The notes: generated by a model from the sequence alone, not told the origin. Shown: positions 44,891-54,243, numbered from the stretch's first letter. The stretch is DNA of 64,000 nucleotides from Salinibaculum rarum (GCF_030505615.1 NZ_CP129992.1:2170001-2234000), one strand, 5' to 3'. Numbers and translations: made by a program.

Positions 44891-45385
44891 TCAAAACACT
44901 GCGACCCAGCCCACCGCGACGAGGACGGCCACAGCGAGAAACGCCTGCACGATGGCAGACGCGAAAAATCCGAGGACGTACGTTCCAGCGGCCATCGCGC
45001 CAGTCCTCGCGTTCCGGTGGGTGCGGTATTCGAGGGCAAACACCACGAATGCGCTGCCGAGCAACATCCCCACCGGGCCGGTGACAACCAGCAACACCAC
45101 TCCCACGCCGCCAGCCACGAGCGTCGTTGTCGTCGACGCGCCGCCGACCCTCGCAGCCACGACGCCACCGAACCAGTCTGCAGCCACCGTCAGCAGACAC
45201 AGCCCCGCGAGCGCGACGAGGACGACCGTTCCTGGTTCGGTAAAGCCTGACCCCCACCAGTAGAGGCCGACACCGGCCAGTGACACCGCGCCTGTCGGGA
45301 CTCCCGGGACGAACGCCGAGACGACTGCCCCGGCAAGCACTGCGAACGCGAGCACCGTCAACACCGTCGCGACAATCCCGCTCAT
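44891..45385 (-). CDS. DUF456 family membrane protein
   Basis: The product is 164 residues with about five hydrophobic segments and the Gly-rich loop pattern (FVPGVPTGAVSLAGVGLYWWG; GPVGMLLGSAFVVFALEYRT) of DUF456. It starts four bases inside the tmcA stop (ATGA), so it is translated with it. Function of the family is unknown. Confidence 0.88.
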   Translation of the reverse strand: MSGIVATVLTVLAFAVLAGAVVSAFVPGVPTGAVSLAGVGLYWWGSGFTEPGTVVLVALAGLCLLTVAADWFGGVVAARVGGASTTTTLVAGGVGVVLLVVTGPVGMLLGSAFVVFALEYRTHRNARTGAMAAGTYVLGFFASAIVQAFLAVAVLVAVGWVAVF

Positions 45386-47616
45386 TCGAATCGCTCCAGT
45401 TCCTCGTGTACTCTGGCACCACCGAACGCCGACACCAGCGGTCGGACGGCGTCTGGCAACCGCCGCTTGCAGGCGGCTGTCGAGTGATAGTCGAGTTCTT
45501 CGGCGACGGTGTCCCAGGACTGGCGCTGGAGCACTCGCCGGACCAGCAGCCGTTCCTGCCGGGCAGCCAGCGTATCAGGGTCGGTCGAGTCGACGAGATG
45601 TCGCAACGCCAGCCGCCCGACTGGGCGCGGTGCCGTCTCCAGAATCGCGGTCCCCGTCGCGATACCCGCTGCGACGCGCCACTCCCAGTCGGACAGCTCC
45701 AGGGGTACGCTCGCGTCGAGGGAATCGAGCGTAGCACGGACCACGTCGGGGTCTACCTCCGAGAGGGCGTCGGTGAGCATTCCCGACAGGCGGCCGACGA
45801 ACCACTCTGCGTGGCGGTCGTGGAGCGTCCGGCCAGCCTCCGATAGGGGGTCCAGCATGACCGCAGAGTGTTCACCGCTGCGGTCGTTGCGAGTCACAGA
45901 GAGATGAACCGTCGAGAAGCCGTTTTGCGTCCAGAAGGAGAGTAGTTCCGGCGTCGCGCCGTAGCCGACGCCGAGCCAGTCGACATCGTCGCCGACCTCC
46001 TCTCGGACCGCCGCGAGCAGGCGTGAGCCCAGTCCGCGCGAGCGAACGGCGGGATGGGTGGCAATCCGCAGGACGCGGTAGCCGACCGGGACGCCGGCAC
46101 GTTCGTCGCGGAGTTGACTCGTCAGCACGTCCGGAATCATGTTGCCACGGACGCGCTCGCCCTCGTACATCCGCGCTCTGCGCGCCGCAGAGAGATTTCC
46201 TTCGCGGGCCAGCAGCGCGACGGCGACGATATGCCCGTCGAGACAGAGCGCGCGGATGGTCACGTTCGGGGCGTCGAGTAGCCGCGCGAGGTCGTTGGGT
46301 TCGGTCCGGTAGTGCGCGAGTACGAGCAGCCCAAAGACCTCCCGGAGCAGGTGTTCGTCGTCGAGCAGGTCCGCTGAGGAGAGTCGTCGGTACGAGACTG
46401 TTTCGGGCGTCGCATCGGTGACAAGTGGGTCGACGGCTGGGCGGGCGTCGAGACAGAGCGCTCTGAATCCCCACACTTCGACCGGGTCGCCCGGCGCGTA
46501 CCGGATGGGTGTTCCGAGGTGCTGATCGTGTACCGTGTGGTCGCTCTCGGCGAGGTCGTCCCGAAAGCGGACCGAGAATCCTCTCCCAGCGCCTTCGTAC
46601 CCGTGAATCGTCGTGGTAAACGCGACCGAGTCGGCATCGAGGAACGCACGAAGTCTGCGGACCGGGAGGGCGGCGGCCTCGTCGACGATGACACAGTCGG
46701 GGTCGCCCGGAAGCGCGGTTGCATCGGCAGCGGGAACGAAGCGGACACAGCCAGTTTCGGTCTCGATACGGTGAGGATTCCTGTCGCTATCACGGCAAGC
46801 GAGTTCGCCAATCTCAGTCAGGAGTTCCCGGGCGCGTGCGAACACCTCGCTTGCGGCGCGGTACTGCGGGGCCGTCACGAGGACGTCGTTGTCCGCGAGC
46901 GCGAGACTGCCGGCGGCGAGGCCGGCGGCGCTCGATTTTCCCCGGCCGCGGTCGGCCTCGACGACCAGTGCGTGCCCGCTCTCGACGAGGCGCTCGAAGG
47001 CGGCGATGGCGTCGCGCTGGTCGTCGGTGCGACAGGCAGTGTAGGAAGCCGTGGGAAACGCACAGTCGCTGGGCGGGTCTGGGTCCGCGTGTCCGAGTCG
47101 CGGTGCGGCGTCGATGATGCCGTCTTTCTCGACGGTTCCGTCCTCGGCATCGACGATGGCGATGCCGCGGTGCTGGCGGAGCGTCCAGACGAGGCGGCGG
47201 CGGAAGTAGCCGATGACCTGGTCGCGCTCGAACGGCGGGACCGCGAGTGATTCGTCGAAGTCGTCACGACGGTTCGGCCACTCCTCTAGTGGCGGCGTTA
47301 GGAGTACGAGGAGTCCGCCGCCGCCGACAGCACCGAGCGTACAGCCAAGTGCGTTCGGCTGGCAGGCATCGTGTGTATCGAGGACGACCGCCTGCTGGGT
47401 CGTCCCGAGCAGCTGGTCGGCGCGCTTCGGGTCGATTGGGTCCCAGGGTGTGGTGTCGGCGCGACCGACGTACCGAGTTTCGGCGGCTGGAATAGCTGCC
47501 ACGTCGAGTGCCACAGCCGCTCGGTCCCGGGTGGCTTCCGGTGGCCCCGCGAGGACGAGGACGCGACGCTCGTCGTGTACGCGGGCGTTCTCCCGCAGGC
47601 GGGCGGCGTAGTCCAT
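45382..47616 (-). CDS. tmcA: tRNA(Met) cytidine acetyltransferase TmcA
   Basis: The product is 744 residues from ATG at 47616; further upstream extension is rejected because it runs into the intergenic region before rpl7ae. Domains: an N-terminal DUF1726-like fold, an RNA-helicase-like ATPase with Walker A ADRGRGKSSAAG near 221-232 and Walker B CVIVDEAAALP, a GNAT domain with the acetyl-CoA loop near HPAVRSRGLGSRLLAAVREE, and a C-terminal tRNA-binding tail. It forms N4-acetylcytidine in the anticodon wobble position of tRNA-Met and, in archaea, possibly in other RNAs. Confidence 0.95.
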   Translation of the reverse strand: MDYAARLRENARVHDERRVLVLAGPPEATRDRAAVALDVAAIPAAETRYVGRADTTPWDPIDPKRADQLLGTTQQAVVLDTHDACQPNALGCTLGAVGGGGLLVLLTPPLEEWPNRRDDFDESLAVPPFERDQVIGYFRRRLVWTLRQHRGIAIVDAEDGTVEKDGIIDAAPRLGHADPDPPSDCAFPTASYTACRTDDQRDAIAAFERLVESGHALVVEADRGRGKSSAAGLAAGSLALADNDVLVTAPQYRAASEVFARARELLTEIGELACRDSDRNPHRIETETGCVRFVPAADATALPGDPDCVIVDEAAALPVRRLRAFLDADSVAFTTTIHGYEGAGRGFSVRFRDDLAESDHTVHDQHLGTPIRYAPGDPVEVWGFRALCLDARPAVDPLVTDATPETVSYRRLSSADLLDDEHLLREVFGLLVLAHYRTEPNDLARLLDAPNVTIRALCLDGHIVAVALLAREGNLSAARRARMYEGERVRGNMIPDVLTSQLRDERAGVPVGYRVLRIATHPAVRSRGLGSRLLAAVREEVGDDVDWLGVGYGATPELLSFWTQNGFSTVHLSVTRNDRSGEHSAVMLDPLSEAGRTLHDRHAEWFVGRLSGMLTDALSEVDPDVVRATLDSLDASVPLELSDWEWRVAAGIATGTAILETAPRPVGRLALRHLVDSTDPDTLAARQERLLVRRVLQRQSWDTVAEELDYHSTAACKRRLPDAVRPLVSAFGGARVHEELERFE

Positions 47617-47801
47617 AGCCTGTCTCCGCTGCCCGGGAAGTTGTGCGCTGTGGTCGCCGGCAGGTGAACTGTTGTTCGACGGAGCGACTGGCGTGTGGCA
47701 GCATATCATGCCATGGAGCCTTCGAAACTGCTTTAGGGGCAGATGGACCAATCAGGAGTACAGCCTGCGCGAGGTTGATGACGCTCCCAGCCCCGATAGG
47801 A

Positions 47802-47808
47802 TTTATAT
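47802..47808 (+). promoter_or_regulatory. TATA element of the rpl7ae operon
   Basis: TTTATAT lies 81 bases before the rpl7ae ATG. With a normal start about 25 bases further on, the mRNA would have a leader of roughly 55 bases, unlike the leaderless genes elsewhere in the window. Confidence 0.6.
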
Positions 47809-47825
47809 CCCGTCTGCTGGATGGG

Positions 47826-47882
47826 CGCGGACCGACCGCGAGGGCGGGGGAGTGCGAGCCTGCGCGCAGGAGGTGACCAATC
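47826..47882 (+). promoter_or_regulatory. Structured leader of rpl7ae with strong ribosome binding site
   Basis: A perfect palindrome CCTGCGCGCAGG (47859-47870) is followed immediately by GGAGGTGA (47869-47876), complementary to the 16S rRNA 3' end, six bases before the ATG. The hairpin CCUG-CGCG-CAGG would take up the first bases of the ribosome site. The flanks GUGCGAG and AGGUGAC contain G-A steps that could form a kink-turn. L7Ae binds kink-turns, and autoregulation of this type is known in other archaea. The application here is inference. Confidence 0.45.
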
Positions 47883-48245
47883 ATGCCAGTATACGTTGAT
47901 TTCGACGTCCCTGCAGACCTCGAGGACGACGCCCTTGAGGCGCTCGAGGTCGCACGGGACACGGGAAGTGTAAAGAAAGGTACAAACGAGACAACGAAGG
48001 CCATCGAGCGCGGCAACGCCAAGCTCGTCTTCGTCGCCGAGGACGTCCAGCCCGAGGAGGTCGTGATGCACCTCCCCGAACTGGCCGCAGAGAAGGAGAT
48101 TCCGTACGTCTTCGTCGGCACGCAGGACGACATCGGGCACGCCGCAGGTCTGGAAGTCGGCAGTGCTGCTGCCGCAGTCGTCGACACCGGCGACGCGGAA
48201 GCCGACGTGCAGGACATCGCCGACAAGCTCGAGGAGCTTCAGTGA
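47883..48245 (+). CDS. rpl7ae: Ribosomal protein L7Ae
   Basis: The product is 120 residues. [18 protein letters not shown] motif ([17 protein letters not shown]) and [13 protein letters not shown] identify L7Ae. It binds kink-turn RNA in the 50S subunit, in box C/D and H/ACA RNPs and in RNase P of archaea. First gene of the rpl7ae-rps28e-rpl24e-ndk operon, the standard archaeal order. Confidence 0.98.
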   Translation: MPVYVDFDVPADLEDDALEALEVARDTGSVKKGTNETTKAIERGNAKLVFVAEDVQPEEVVMHLPELAAEKEIPYVFVGTQDDIGHAAGLEVGSAAAAVVDTGDAEADVQDIADKLEELQ

Positions 48246-48256
48246 GGTGACGAAGG

Positions 48257-48487
48257 ATGAGTGCTGAAGAGACTGAAGACGACGGTGGCTCCACACCTGC
48301 CGAGGTTATCGAGGTTGTGGGCCGAACCGGGATGCACGGCGAGGCCATGCAGGTCAAATGCCGCATCCGGGAGGGCGAGAACAAGGGTCGTATCATCACC
48401 CGAAACGTCCTCGGGGCAGTCCGCGAGGGAGACGTACTCCAGCTCCGCGAGACTGCACGCGAGGCAGACACCATCGGAGGACAATAA
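48257..48487 (+). CDS. rps28e: Ribosomal protein S28e
   Basis: The product is 76 residues with the conserved core [19 protein letters not shown] and [18 protein letters not shown]. It is a 30S protein with an OB-type fold. GAGGTGA a few bases upstream is a strong ribosome site. Its stop overlaps the next start (TAATG). Confidence 0.98.
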   Translation: MSAEETEDDGGSTPAEVIEVVGRTGMHGEAMQVKCRIREGENKGRIITRNVLGAVREGDVLQLRETAREADTIGGQ

Positions 48488-48888
48488 TGCCACGAACACG
48501 CGATTGTGACTACTGTGGCACCGCCATCGAGCCGGGCACCGGCACGATGTTCGTCCGAAAAGATGGGACCACCATCCACTACTGCTCTGCGAAGTGCGAG
48601 AAAAACGCCGACCTCGGCCGCGAAGCGCGCGACCTGAACTGGACCGAGGCCGGCCGTCCCGAGCCGACCGCAGCCGAACAGGAGGAAGCCGACGAGGCGG
48701 AAGCAGAGGAAGAGCCGGAGCCCGAAGAACTGGAGACGGTCGACGAAGAAGACGAGACCGCTCCCGGTCCGGAAGGTGAAGGCGAAGACGAGGCAGCAGC
48801 CGACGCAGACGCTGACTCGACTGAGGCAGTCGATGCCGACGACGAGGGCGGCGAGGCTGACGAAGAAGAGACGGAGGCTGAGGCATGA
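48487..48888 (+). CDS. rpl24e: Ribosomal protein L24e with long acidic tail
   Basis: The product is 133 residues. The first 60 are a full L24e with zinc ligands in CDYCG and HYCSAKC. The remaining 70 or so are almost only Glu, Asp, Ala, Pro and Thr ([20 protein letters not shown] and on). Usual haloarchaeal L24e is about 60-65 residues. The tail is in frame, uninterrupted and followed by ndk with a four-base overlap, so it is not a frame error. It would extend from the ribosome surface. Confidence 0.95.
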   Translation: MPRTRDCDYCGTAIEPGTGTMFVRKDGTTIHYCSAKCEKNADLGREARDLNWTEAGRPEPTAAEQEEADEAEAEEEPEPEELETVDEEDETAPGPEGEGEDEAAADADADSTEAVDADDEGGEADEEETEAEA

Positions 48889-49352
48889 GCGACGACCTCG
48901 AACGCACCTTCGTGATGGTCAAACCCGACGGCGTCCAGCGTGGACTCGTGGGCGACATCATCTCGCGCTTCGAGGACCGCGGGCTGAAGCTCGTCGGTGC
49001 GAAGTTCATGCAGATCGACCAGGACCTCGCTGAGGACCACTACGGCGAACACGAGGACAAGCCGTTCTTCGACGACCTCGTGGACTTCATCACCGCCGGT
49101 CCGGTCATGGCGATGGTGCTCGAAGGACAGGACGCTGTCAGTCAGGTCCGCACCATGATGGGCGAGACCGACCCCGCAGAGTCCGCGCCCGGAACCATCC
49201 GTGGCGACTTCGGGCTCGATCTCGGTCGGAACGTCATCCACGGCTCCGACGACGAGGACCCCGGCGCGAACGAGCGGGAAATCGAGCTGTTCTTCGACGA
49301 CGAAGAACTCGTCGAGTGGGAGCGCATCGACGAAACCTGGCTCTACGAATAA
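48885..49352 (+). CDS. ndk: Nucleoside diphosphate kinase
   Basis: The product is 155 residues. The motif [14 protein letters not shown] at the start and NVIHGSD with the phospho-acceptor His near 121 are diagnostic. It balances nucleoside triphosphate pools. Its start overlaps the L24e stop, so it is the last gene of the ribosomal operon. A T-rich run (about 49365-49369) after the stop may be the terminator. Confidence 0.98.
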   Translation: MSDDLERTFVMVKPDGVQRGLVGDIISRFEDRGLKLVGAKFMQIDQDLAEDHYGEHEDKPFFDDLVDFITAGPVMAMVLEGQDAVSQVRTMMGETDPAESAPGTIRGDFGLDLGRNVIHGSDDEDPGANEREIELFFDDEELVEWERIDETWLYE

Positions 49353-49469
49353 CCGAACTCCCGTTTTTGCCGTGTACCCCGAGTCGATAGGGCAACCTCT
49401 CTCGATTCTGCGGAATCTATCAGTCTACGTCGAAAAACGATAACCCAGTGTAGCGTTTTCTGTTATGGA

Positions 49470-51902
49470 ATGGGTGAACGTGTCACACGGCGTGCGCTTC
49501 TCGCGGCCCTGGCTGGTGCAGGACCGGTCGGTGCCGCCCTTTCACCGCTCGGACAGTATCTCGATATCGCGGCGCCGCTGAGTGGCTCACTCTGGCAGTC
49601 CGTCGGGACCACGCCAGAGACAGTCGACAGCGAGTACGGCGCGGCGACGATAACCTACGACGACTACCACGTCCCCCACATCGAGGCCGACAGCGAGACG
49701 GCGGCATACTTCGCGGTGGGGTACGCGCAGGCGGCCGACCGACTGGGTGAGATGGACCTCGTTCGCCGACGTGCCGGGGGAACGCTCGCCGCCGTCGTCG
49801 GCGAACAGGGCCTCGAAAACGACCGCTTTGCCACGAAGATGGACTTTCGCGGTGCGGCAGAAGCCTCGGCGGACGCGATATCGGGAACCGAGACAGAGAC
49901 TGTCGTCCAGGCGTACGCCGACGGCGTCAACGCGTATATCGACGACGGGCCGCTCGGCGCCGAATTCGGGCTCCTCGGATACGAACCCGACGAGTGGACA
50001 GTCCTCGATACCGCACTCGTCGGCGTCCAATTGAGCTGGTTTCTCACCGGCAGTTTCGACGCACTCCGCCGCTCGGTACGCGAAGAAGCATTCGACGCCG
50101 AGACGCGACAGACCCTCTATCCCGACCAACTTGACCACGGCGTCCCAATCGTGCGGCCGGGCGAGACTGGCGGGCAGTTACGTGGCGTGTCGACGGCGTC
50201 GTTTGCCAGCACGGGCAGTGACAGTGATGCCGGCAGCGACGGGACCCGAACGCCGAGCGTCGACCCCGACCTCGTCGACTGGCTCGCAACCTTCGAGGAG
50301 CCACGCATCGTCGGGTCGAACTCCTGGGTCGTCTCCGGCGACCTGACCGCGAGCGGCGAGCCACTCGTCTGTAACGATCCCCACCTCGCGCTCCAGGCCC
50401 CGCCAATCTGGTATCAGCAACACGTCTCGACGGGCGAACAGACGGTCCGCGGTGGGGCGCTCGTGGGAACCCCCTTCGTCGTCATCGGGGCGAACGACCA
50501 CGGCGCCTGGGGACTGACCAACGTCGGTGCGGACGTCATCGACTTCTACGACTACGAGACGCGTGACTCACCGAGTGGCGACAGACAGCAGTACCGCTAC
50601 CGCGGCGAGTGGCGCGATTTCGAGCGAGAGACACGGACCATCGAGGTGGCCGGCGGCGACGACGAAGAAGTGACCGTCAGGAAGACCGTCCATGGGGCAT
50701 ATCTCGACAGAGAAGTCAACGGCGAGTCCAGGGCCATCGGCGTCGCCTGGACCGGCACGAGTAGCACGCGCGAAATCGAGGCGATTCACGGGTGGGGGAA
50801 ATCCACAGGACTGGAAGAATTCCGCGCGGCGACAGAGAAGATGGATGTGCCGACGCAGAACCTCGTCTACGCCGACCGGGACGGGAACACCCTCTACCAG
50901 ATGAGTGGCAAGATTCCGGTCCGACGCATCGACGGGGACATCGTCCGCGGCGGGCGCGTCTTCGACGGTTCTGCCGGGGAGGCAGAATGGGACGGGTTCA
51001 CCCCCTTCGGTGAGTCCTCGTGGGATGGGTTCGTCCCCTACGACCAGAAGCCGGCTGTCATCAACCCGGACTACGTCGCGACGGCCAACCAGCGCACCGC
51101 CGACAATCCAGCCTATCCCATCGGGCAGCGCTACGACTCGGGCTTTCGGGGGACACGTATCTACGAGCGCCTGGACGCGGCGGCCAGCGACGGCACCATC
51201 GACCGCGAGTTCGCCAGGACGCTCCAGACCGACGCGTTCTCGGTTCGCGCAGAGAAACTCGTCCCTGCGATTCTGGACGCCCGCGAGCGGATGCCCCCGA
51301 AAACAGACGAGTGGGTGGACACGCTGGCCGAGTGGGACTACCAGATGGACCGTGAGTCGACAGCGGCGCTCGTGTTCAGACACTTCTTCGAGGCGTTCGA
51401 GCGGTTGACGTGGGAAGCCGACTTCGAGTCTGTCGGCCTGGGGTCGCAGTTCTGGCCCCAGGAGTGGGTGCTGGTGACGTTGCCGCCCGACAGCGACTTT
51501 TTCGATGGCGACCGCGGTGGGGTCATCGCCGACGCGATGGTCGAGGCCGTCGACGCAATCGAGTCAGCGGGCTGGGAGACCTACGGCGACTACAACGTCA
51601 CCGCCATCGACCACCCGTTCGGTGAGCAGGTGTCGGGGCTCAACTACACGCGGTTGGCCACCAACGGCACTCCGGAGACGGTGGCGGCGTTCTCGACTGA
51701 AGGAGGATACGGCGCGAGTTATCGGCTCCTGGCTGATTTCGGCGGCCACTCGATGGATGTCATCCCCGGCGGGAACGACGGGTCCCCGTTCTCCGCCCAC
51801 TACGAGGACCAACTGGAACTGTGGGCACGCGGTCGATACCGCCGACTCGACGACCCGCCGGACACCGACCCAGACGTGAGAATCGAGGTGGAAGCCGAAT
51901 GA
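49470..51902 (+). CDS. Tat-exported penicillin acylase family protein (Ntn hydrolase)
   Basis: The product is 810 residues from ATG at 49470. A twin-arginine signal opens the protein (ERVTRRALLAALAGAGPVGA). The spacer and cleavage site lead to GSNSWVVSG (282-290), where Ser283 would become the N-terminal nucleophile of the beta chain after self-cleavage; NDPHLAL nearby is also conserved. Family enzymes cut amide bonds of acylated amines, such as penicillins or acyl-homoserine lactones. The natural substrate here is unknown. The next gene overlaps by four bases and encodes a small membrane protein. Confidence 0.93.
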   Translation: MGERVTRRALLAALAGAGPVGAALSPLGQYLDIAAPLSGSLWQSVGTTPETVDSEYGAATITYDDYHVPHIEADSETAAYFAVGYAQAADRLGEMDLVRRRAGGTLAAVVGEQGLENDRFATKMDFRGAAEASADAISGTETETVVQAYADGVNAYIDDGPLGAEFGLLGYEPDEWTVLDTALVGVQLSWFLTGSFDALRRSVREEAFDAETRQTLYPDQLDHGVPIVRPGETGGQLRGVSTASFASTGSDSDAGSDGTRTPSVDPDLVDWLATFEEPRIVGSNSWVVSGDLTASGEPLVCNDPHLALQAPPIWYQQHVSTGEQTVRGGALVGTPFVVIGANDHGAWGLTNVGADVIDFYDYETRDSPSGDRQQYRYRGEWRDFERETRTIEVAGGDDEEVTVRKTVHGAYLDREVNGESRAIGVAWTGTSSTREIEAIHGWGKSTGLEEFRAATEKMDVPTQNLVYADRDGNTLYQMSGKIPVRRIDGDIVRGGRVFDGSAGEAEWDGFTPFGESSWDGFVPYDQKPAVINPDYVATANQRTADNPAYPIGQRYDSGFRGTRIYERLDAAASDGTIDREFARTLQTDAFSVRAEKLVPAILDARERMPPKTDEWVDTLAEWDYQMDRESTAALVFRHFFEAFERLTWEADFESVGLGSQFWPQEWVLVTLPPDSDFFDGDRGGVIADAMVEAVDAIESAGWETYGDYNVTAIDHPFGEQVSGLNYTRLATNGTPETVAAFSTEGGYGASYRLLADFGGHSMDVIPGGNDGSPFSAHYEDQLELWARGRYRRLDDPPDTDPDVRIEVEAE

Positions 51903-52276
51903 CCGACGATGGGAGGAACGCGGGGCTGGCCGAGCGTGTGGCCAGTCTTGACGAGCGAGCAACGAGACTACGCGGAGACGACCGTATGCGCAGGGTCGCA
52001 CTTGCTGGTGCTGTTGTGGTCGGACTGGTTCTCGTCGCGGTTCACTGGGTCGGGTTGTTCGTCGCCGGTGCGCTCGTCGGACTGACACGCCGGAGTCTGG
52101 TGCGTGCGCTCGTGGCCGGCCTGGCGTTTGGCGTCCTTGTCCTCGCAGTGTTTTTCCTCCTGACGCCGCCTGTCTCGCCGGGGAACGTCCTGGCAGTCGC
52201 ACCGCTGTCGTACGTGACCGTGGGTGTCACGCTCGCCGGGCCGGTCTGCGGGGCGCTGGCACGGGGTGTCGTCTGA
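51899..52276 (+). CDS. Small membrane protein coupled to the acylase gene
   Basis: The product is 125 residues from ATG at 51899, overlapping the acylase stop (ATGA). A soluble helical N-terminus of about 30 residues is followed by three or four hydrophobic segments (VALAGAVVVGLVLVAVHWVG and others). No family recognised. It could anchor or assist the acylase. Confidence 0.75.
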   Translation: MTDDGRNAGLAERVASLDERATRLRGDDRMRRVALAGAVVVGLVLVAVHWVGLFVAGALVGLTRRSLVRALVAGLAFGVLVLAVFFLLTPPVSPGNVLAVAPLSYVTVGVTLAGPVCGALARGVV

Positions 52277-52344
52277 CCGAGCAGATTTTCAATCTCCGGG
52301 AATCCGCGTTCGGTTTTAGCAAGTACATTGCTGATTCTACGCGT

Positions 52345-54210
52345 ATGGCTCAGAGTCCCGAATCGAAACTCATCGAGTGGGACGATGAACGATATAGCAC
52401 GAATATTGAGCGCTTCGACGAACAACATCAGTATCTTTTCGGCCTGCTGAACGAGCTCTATGTCGCGATGGACGAGGGGCGCTCCGACGAGGAGGTGGGC
52501 GACATCCTGCGGGAACTCGAACGGTACACGGAGTATCACTTCGGAGACGAAGAGGAGTTCATGCAGGACTGTGGCTACTCGATGGAGTGTGCGGACTGTT
52601 TCTACAACCATCGGGAGAAACACGAGGAATTCGAGGAGAAAGTCCGTGACCTCAGACAGCGCCACGAGAACGACGAGCACATCGAACTCGAAGTGCTGAC
52701 GTTCGTCTCCGACTGGCTCGACTCACACATCGCCGGTGTCAACCAGGACCAGAACTACAGCGAGTACTTCGAGGAAAACATCAGCGACGACTACGAGTAC
52801 ACGCCAGGGAAACTCAAAAAGAGCCGGGACGTCGAGGCAGCCCATCCCGAAGCCCTCCAGGACAGTACGTCAGTCGCTGACCTGGACGTGTCGCTGGGAA
52901 GCGAGGTTCGAACCGGGGGAGAACTCTCGATTCCGGACGGTCCCGTCGCGGCCTGGTTCGAGAACCTCTGTGACCGACACGGCGACCGAACCGCCGTCCA
53001 ACTTCCGGACCGGCCAGCGCACGATAGCTTGACCTTCGACGAAGTTCGCGAAGAGGCCAGGGCGGTGGCCGCTGGCCTCCTCGAGATGGGGCTCGAACCG
53101 GGAGACAGAGTGGGTATCTACGCCAACCCGACATACGAGTGGAGCGTCGTCGACATGGCCTGTCATCTGGCCGGCCTCGTCTCCGTTCCCGTCTCGAATC
53201 TCTACAGCGACGAGCGGGCGCTTCACATCATCGACGACGCCGGCGTCGACGTCCTCGTCGCCGAACGAATGTTGCCGGTCCCCGTTGAGCAGGCCGTCGA
53301 CTCCGTCGCCTACATCGACGACTTGCCGACTGGGACGGCCACCGACTTGCCCGGGTTCGACCGGGACGGCGACGAGGTCGCGACCATCGTCTACAAGCTC
53401 GGAACGAACAAGCACCCGCGTGGCTGTGCACTGACCGACGAGAACCTCCGGGCCGGGACGCAGATGCTCACCGACCAGCTCTCGCTCGACGCGGGCGGGA
53501 CCGGAACCTGTTTCCTCCCGCTGGCGCACATCTACCAGCGACTTGCTGGCTACGTCCTCTGGCAGACCGGCAACGCTATCGCGTACATGGATACCGACGA
53601 GTTCGAGGCCGACCTCAGGACGGTCGAACCGGACGTTCTCGTCGGCGTCCCGCAGGCGTACGAACAGCTCCGGGGGTCGATTGAAGACCGGATGCGCGAG
53701 ATGAGCGGCGCCCGGAAGTTCATCGCCGGCAACGTCCCGGAAAAATACGGGGCGAAGATGCGCGACGATGCGAGCGCGTCGAGACGCCTCTCGGTGAAAC
53801 ACTCGATGGCGGAGAAGACGGTCTTTGGCCGGCTTCGCGAGGAGTTTGGCCTCTCGAATGTCAGCCACGCCCTGACCGGGACCGAGAGTATCGACGACGA
53901 GACGATTCAGTTCTTCTGGGGCTTTGGCGTTCCAATCCGAGAGGTCTACGAATCGACCGAACTGACCGGGCTGGCGACGATGACCGGGGCAGACGACTAC
54001 CGTGCGGACATCGTCGGGACGCCGCTTCCCGGCACCGAAGTCGCGCTGGCCCAGGACGACGAAGTCGTCGTTCGGGGGCCGTGCGTGATGGACGGCTACT
54101 GGAACGACGAGGAGGCGACAGCCTACGCCATCCGGGACGGCTGGTACCACACCGGCGACATCGGCGCGTTCGACGACGACGGCTCGCTCAGAATCGTCGG
54201 CTCAAAGTAG
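52345..54210 (+). CDS. Hemerythrin fused to a truncated adenylate-forming (acyl-CoA synthetase-like) domain
   Basis: The product is 621 residues from ATG at 52345. Residues 1-150 are a bacteriohemerythrin: DEQHQYLF (His28), YHFGDEEEFM (His65, Glu69), NHREKHEEF (His89, His93) and SHIAGVNQD (His128). The last ligand, usually Asp, is Asn133 unless Asp135 substitutes. An insertion with Cys82/Cys85 precedes His89. Residues about 200-621 match AMP-binding acyl-CoA synthetases, with YESTE at 535 and YHTGD at 601. The P-loop TSGTTGxPKG is replaced by KLGTNKHPRG (351-360). The chain stops at LRIVGSK, just where the C-terminal lobe with the catalytic Lys should begin. It is probably an oxygen- or nitric-oxide-binding regulator or pseudoenzyme. 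Confidence 0.9.
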   Translation: MAQSPESKLIEWDDERYSTNIERFDEQHQYLFGLLNELYVAMDEGRSDEEVGDILRELERYTEYHFGDEEEFMQDCGYSMECADCFYNHREKHEEFEEKVRDLRQRHENDEHIELEVLTFVSDWLDSHIAGVNQDQNYSEYFEENISDDYEYTPGKLKKSRDVEAAHPEALQDSTSVADLDVSLGSEVRTGGELSIPDGPVAAWFENLCDRHGDRTAVQLPDRPAHDSLTFDEVREEARAVAAGLLEMGLEPGDRVGIYANPTYEWSVVDMACHLAGLVSVPVSNLYSDERALHIIDDAGVDVLVAERMLPVPVEQAVDSVAYIDDLPTGTATDLPGFDRDGDEVATIVYKLGTNKHPRGCALTDENLRAGTQMLTDQLSLDAGGTGTCFLPLAHIYQRLAGYVLWQTGNAIAYMDTDEFEADLRTVEPDVLVGVPQAYEQLRGSIEDRMREMSGARKFIAGNVPEKYGAKMRDDASASRRLSVKHSMAEKTVFGRLREEFGLSNVSHALTGTESIDDETIQFFWGFGVPIREVYESTELTGLATMTGADDYRADIVGTPLPGTEVALAQDDEVVVRGPCVMDGYWNDEEATAYAIRDGWYHTGDIGAFDDDGSLRIVGSK

Positions 54211-54243
54211 CGCCCACCCGCCGGGCGTGAGTCTGCGGTCGGA

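Noticed and set aside
48650..48888. Acidic tail of L24e as a separate small gene
   Set aside because: It is continuous and in frame with the zinc-bearing L24e core, with no internal start or ribosome site.
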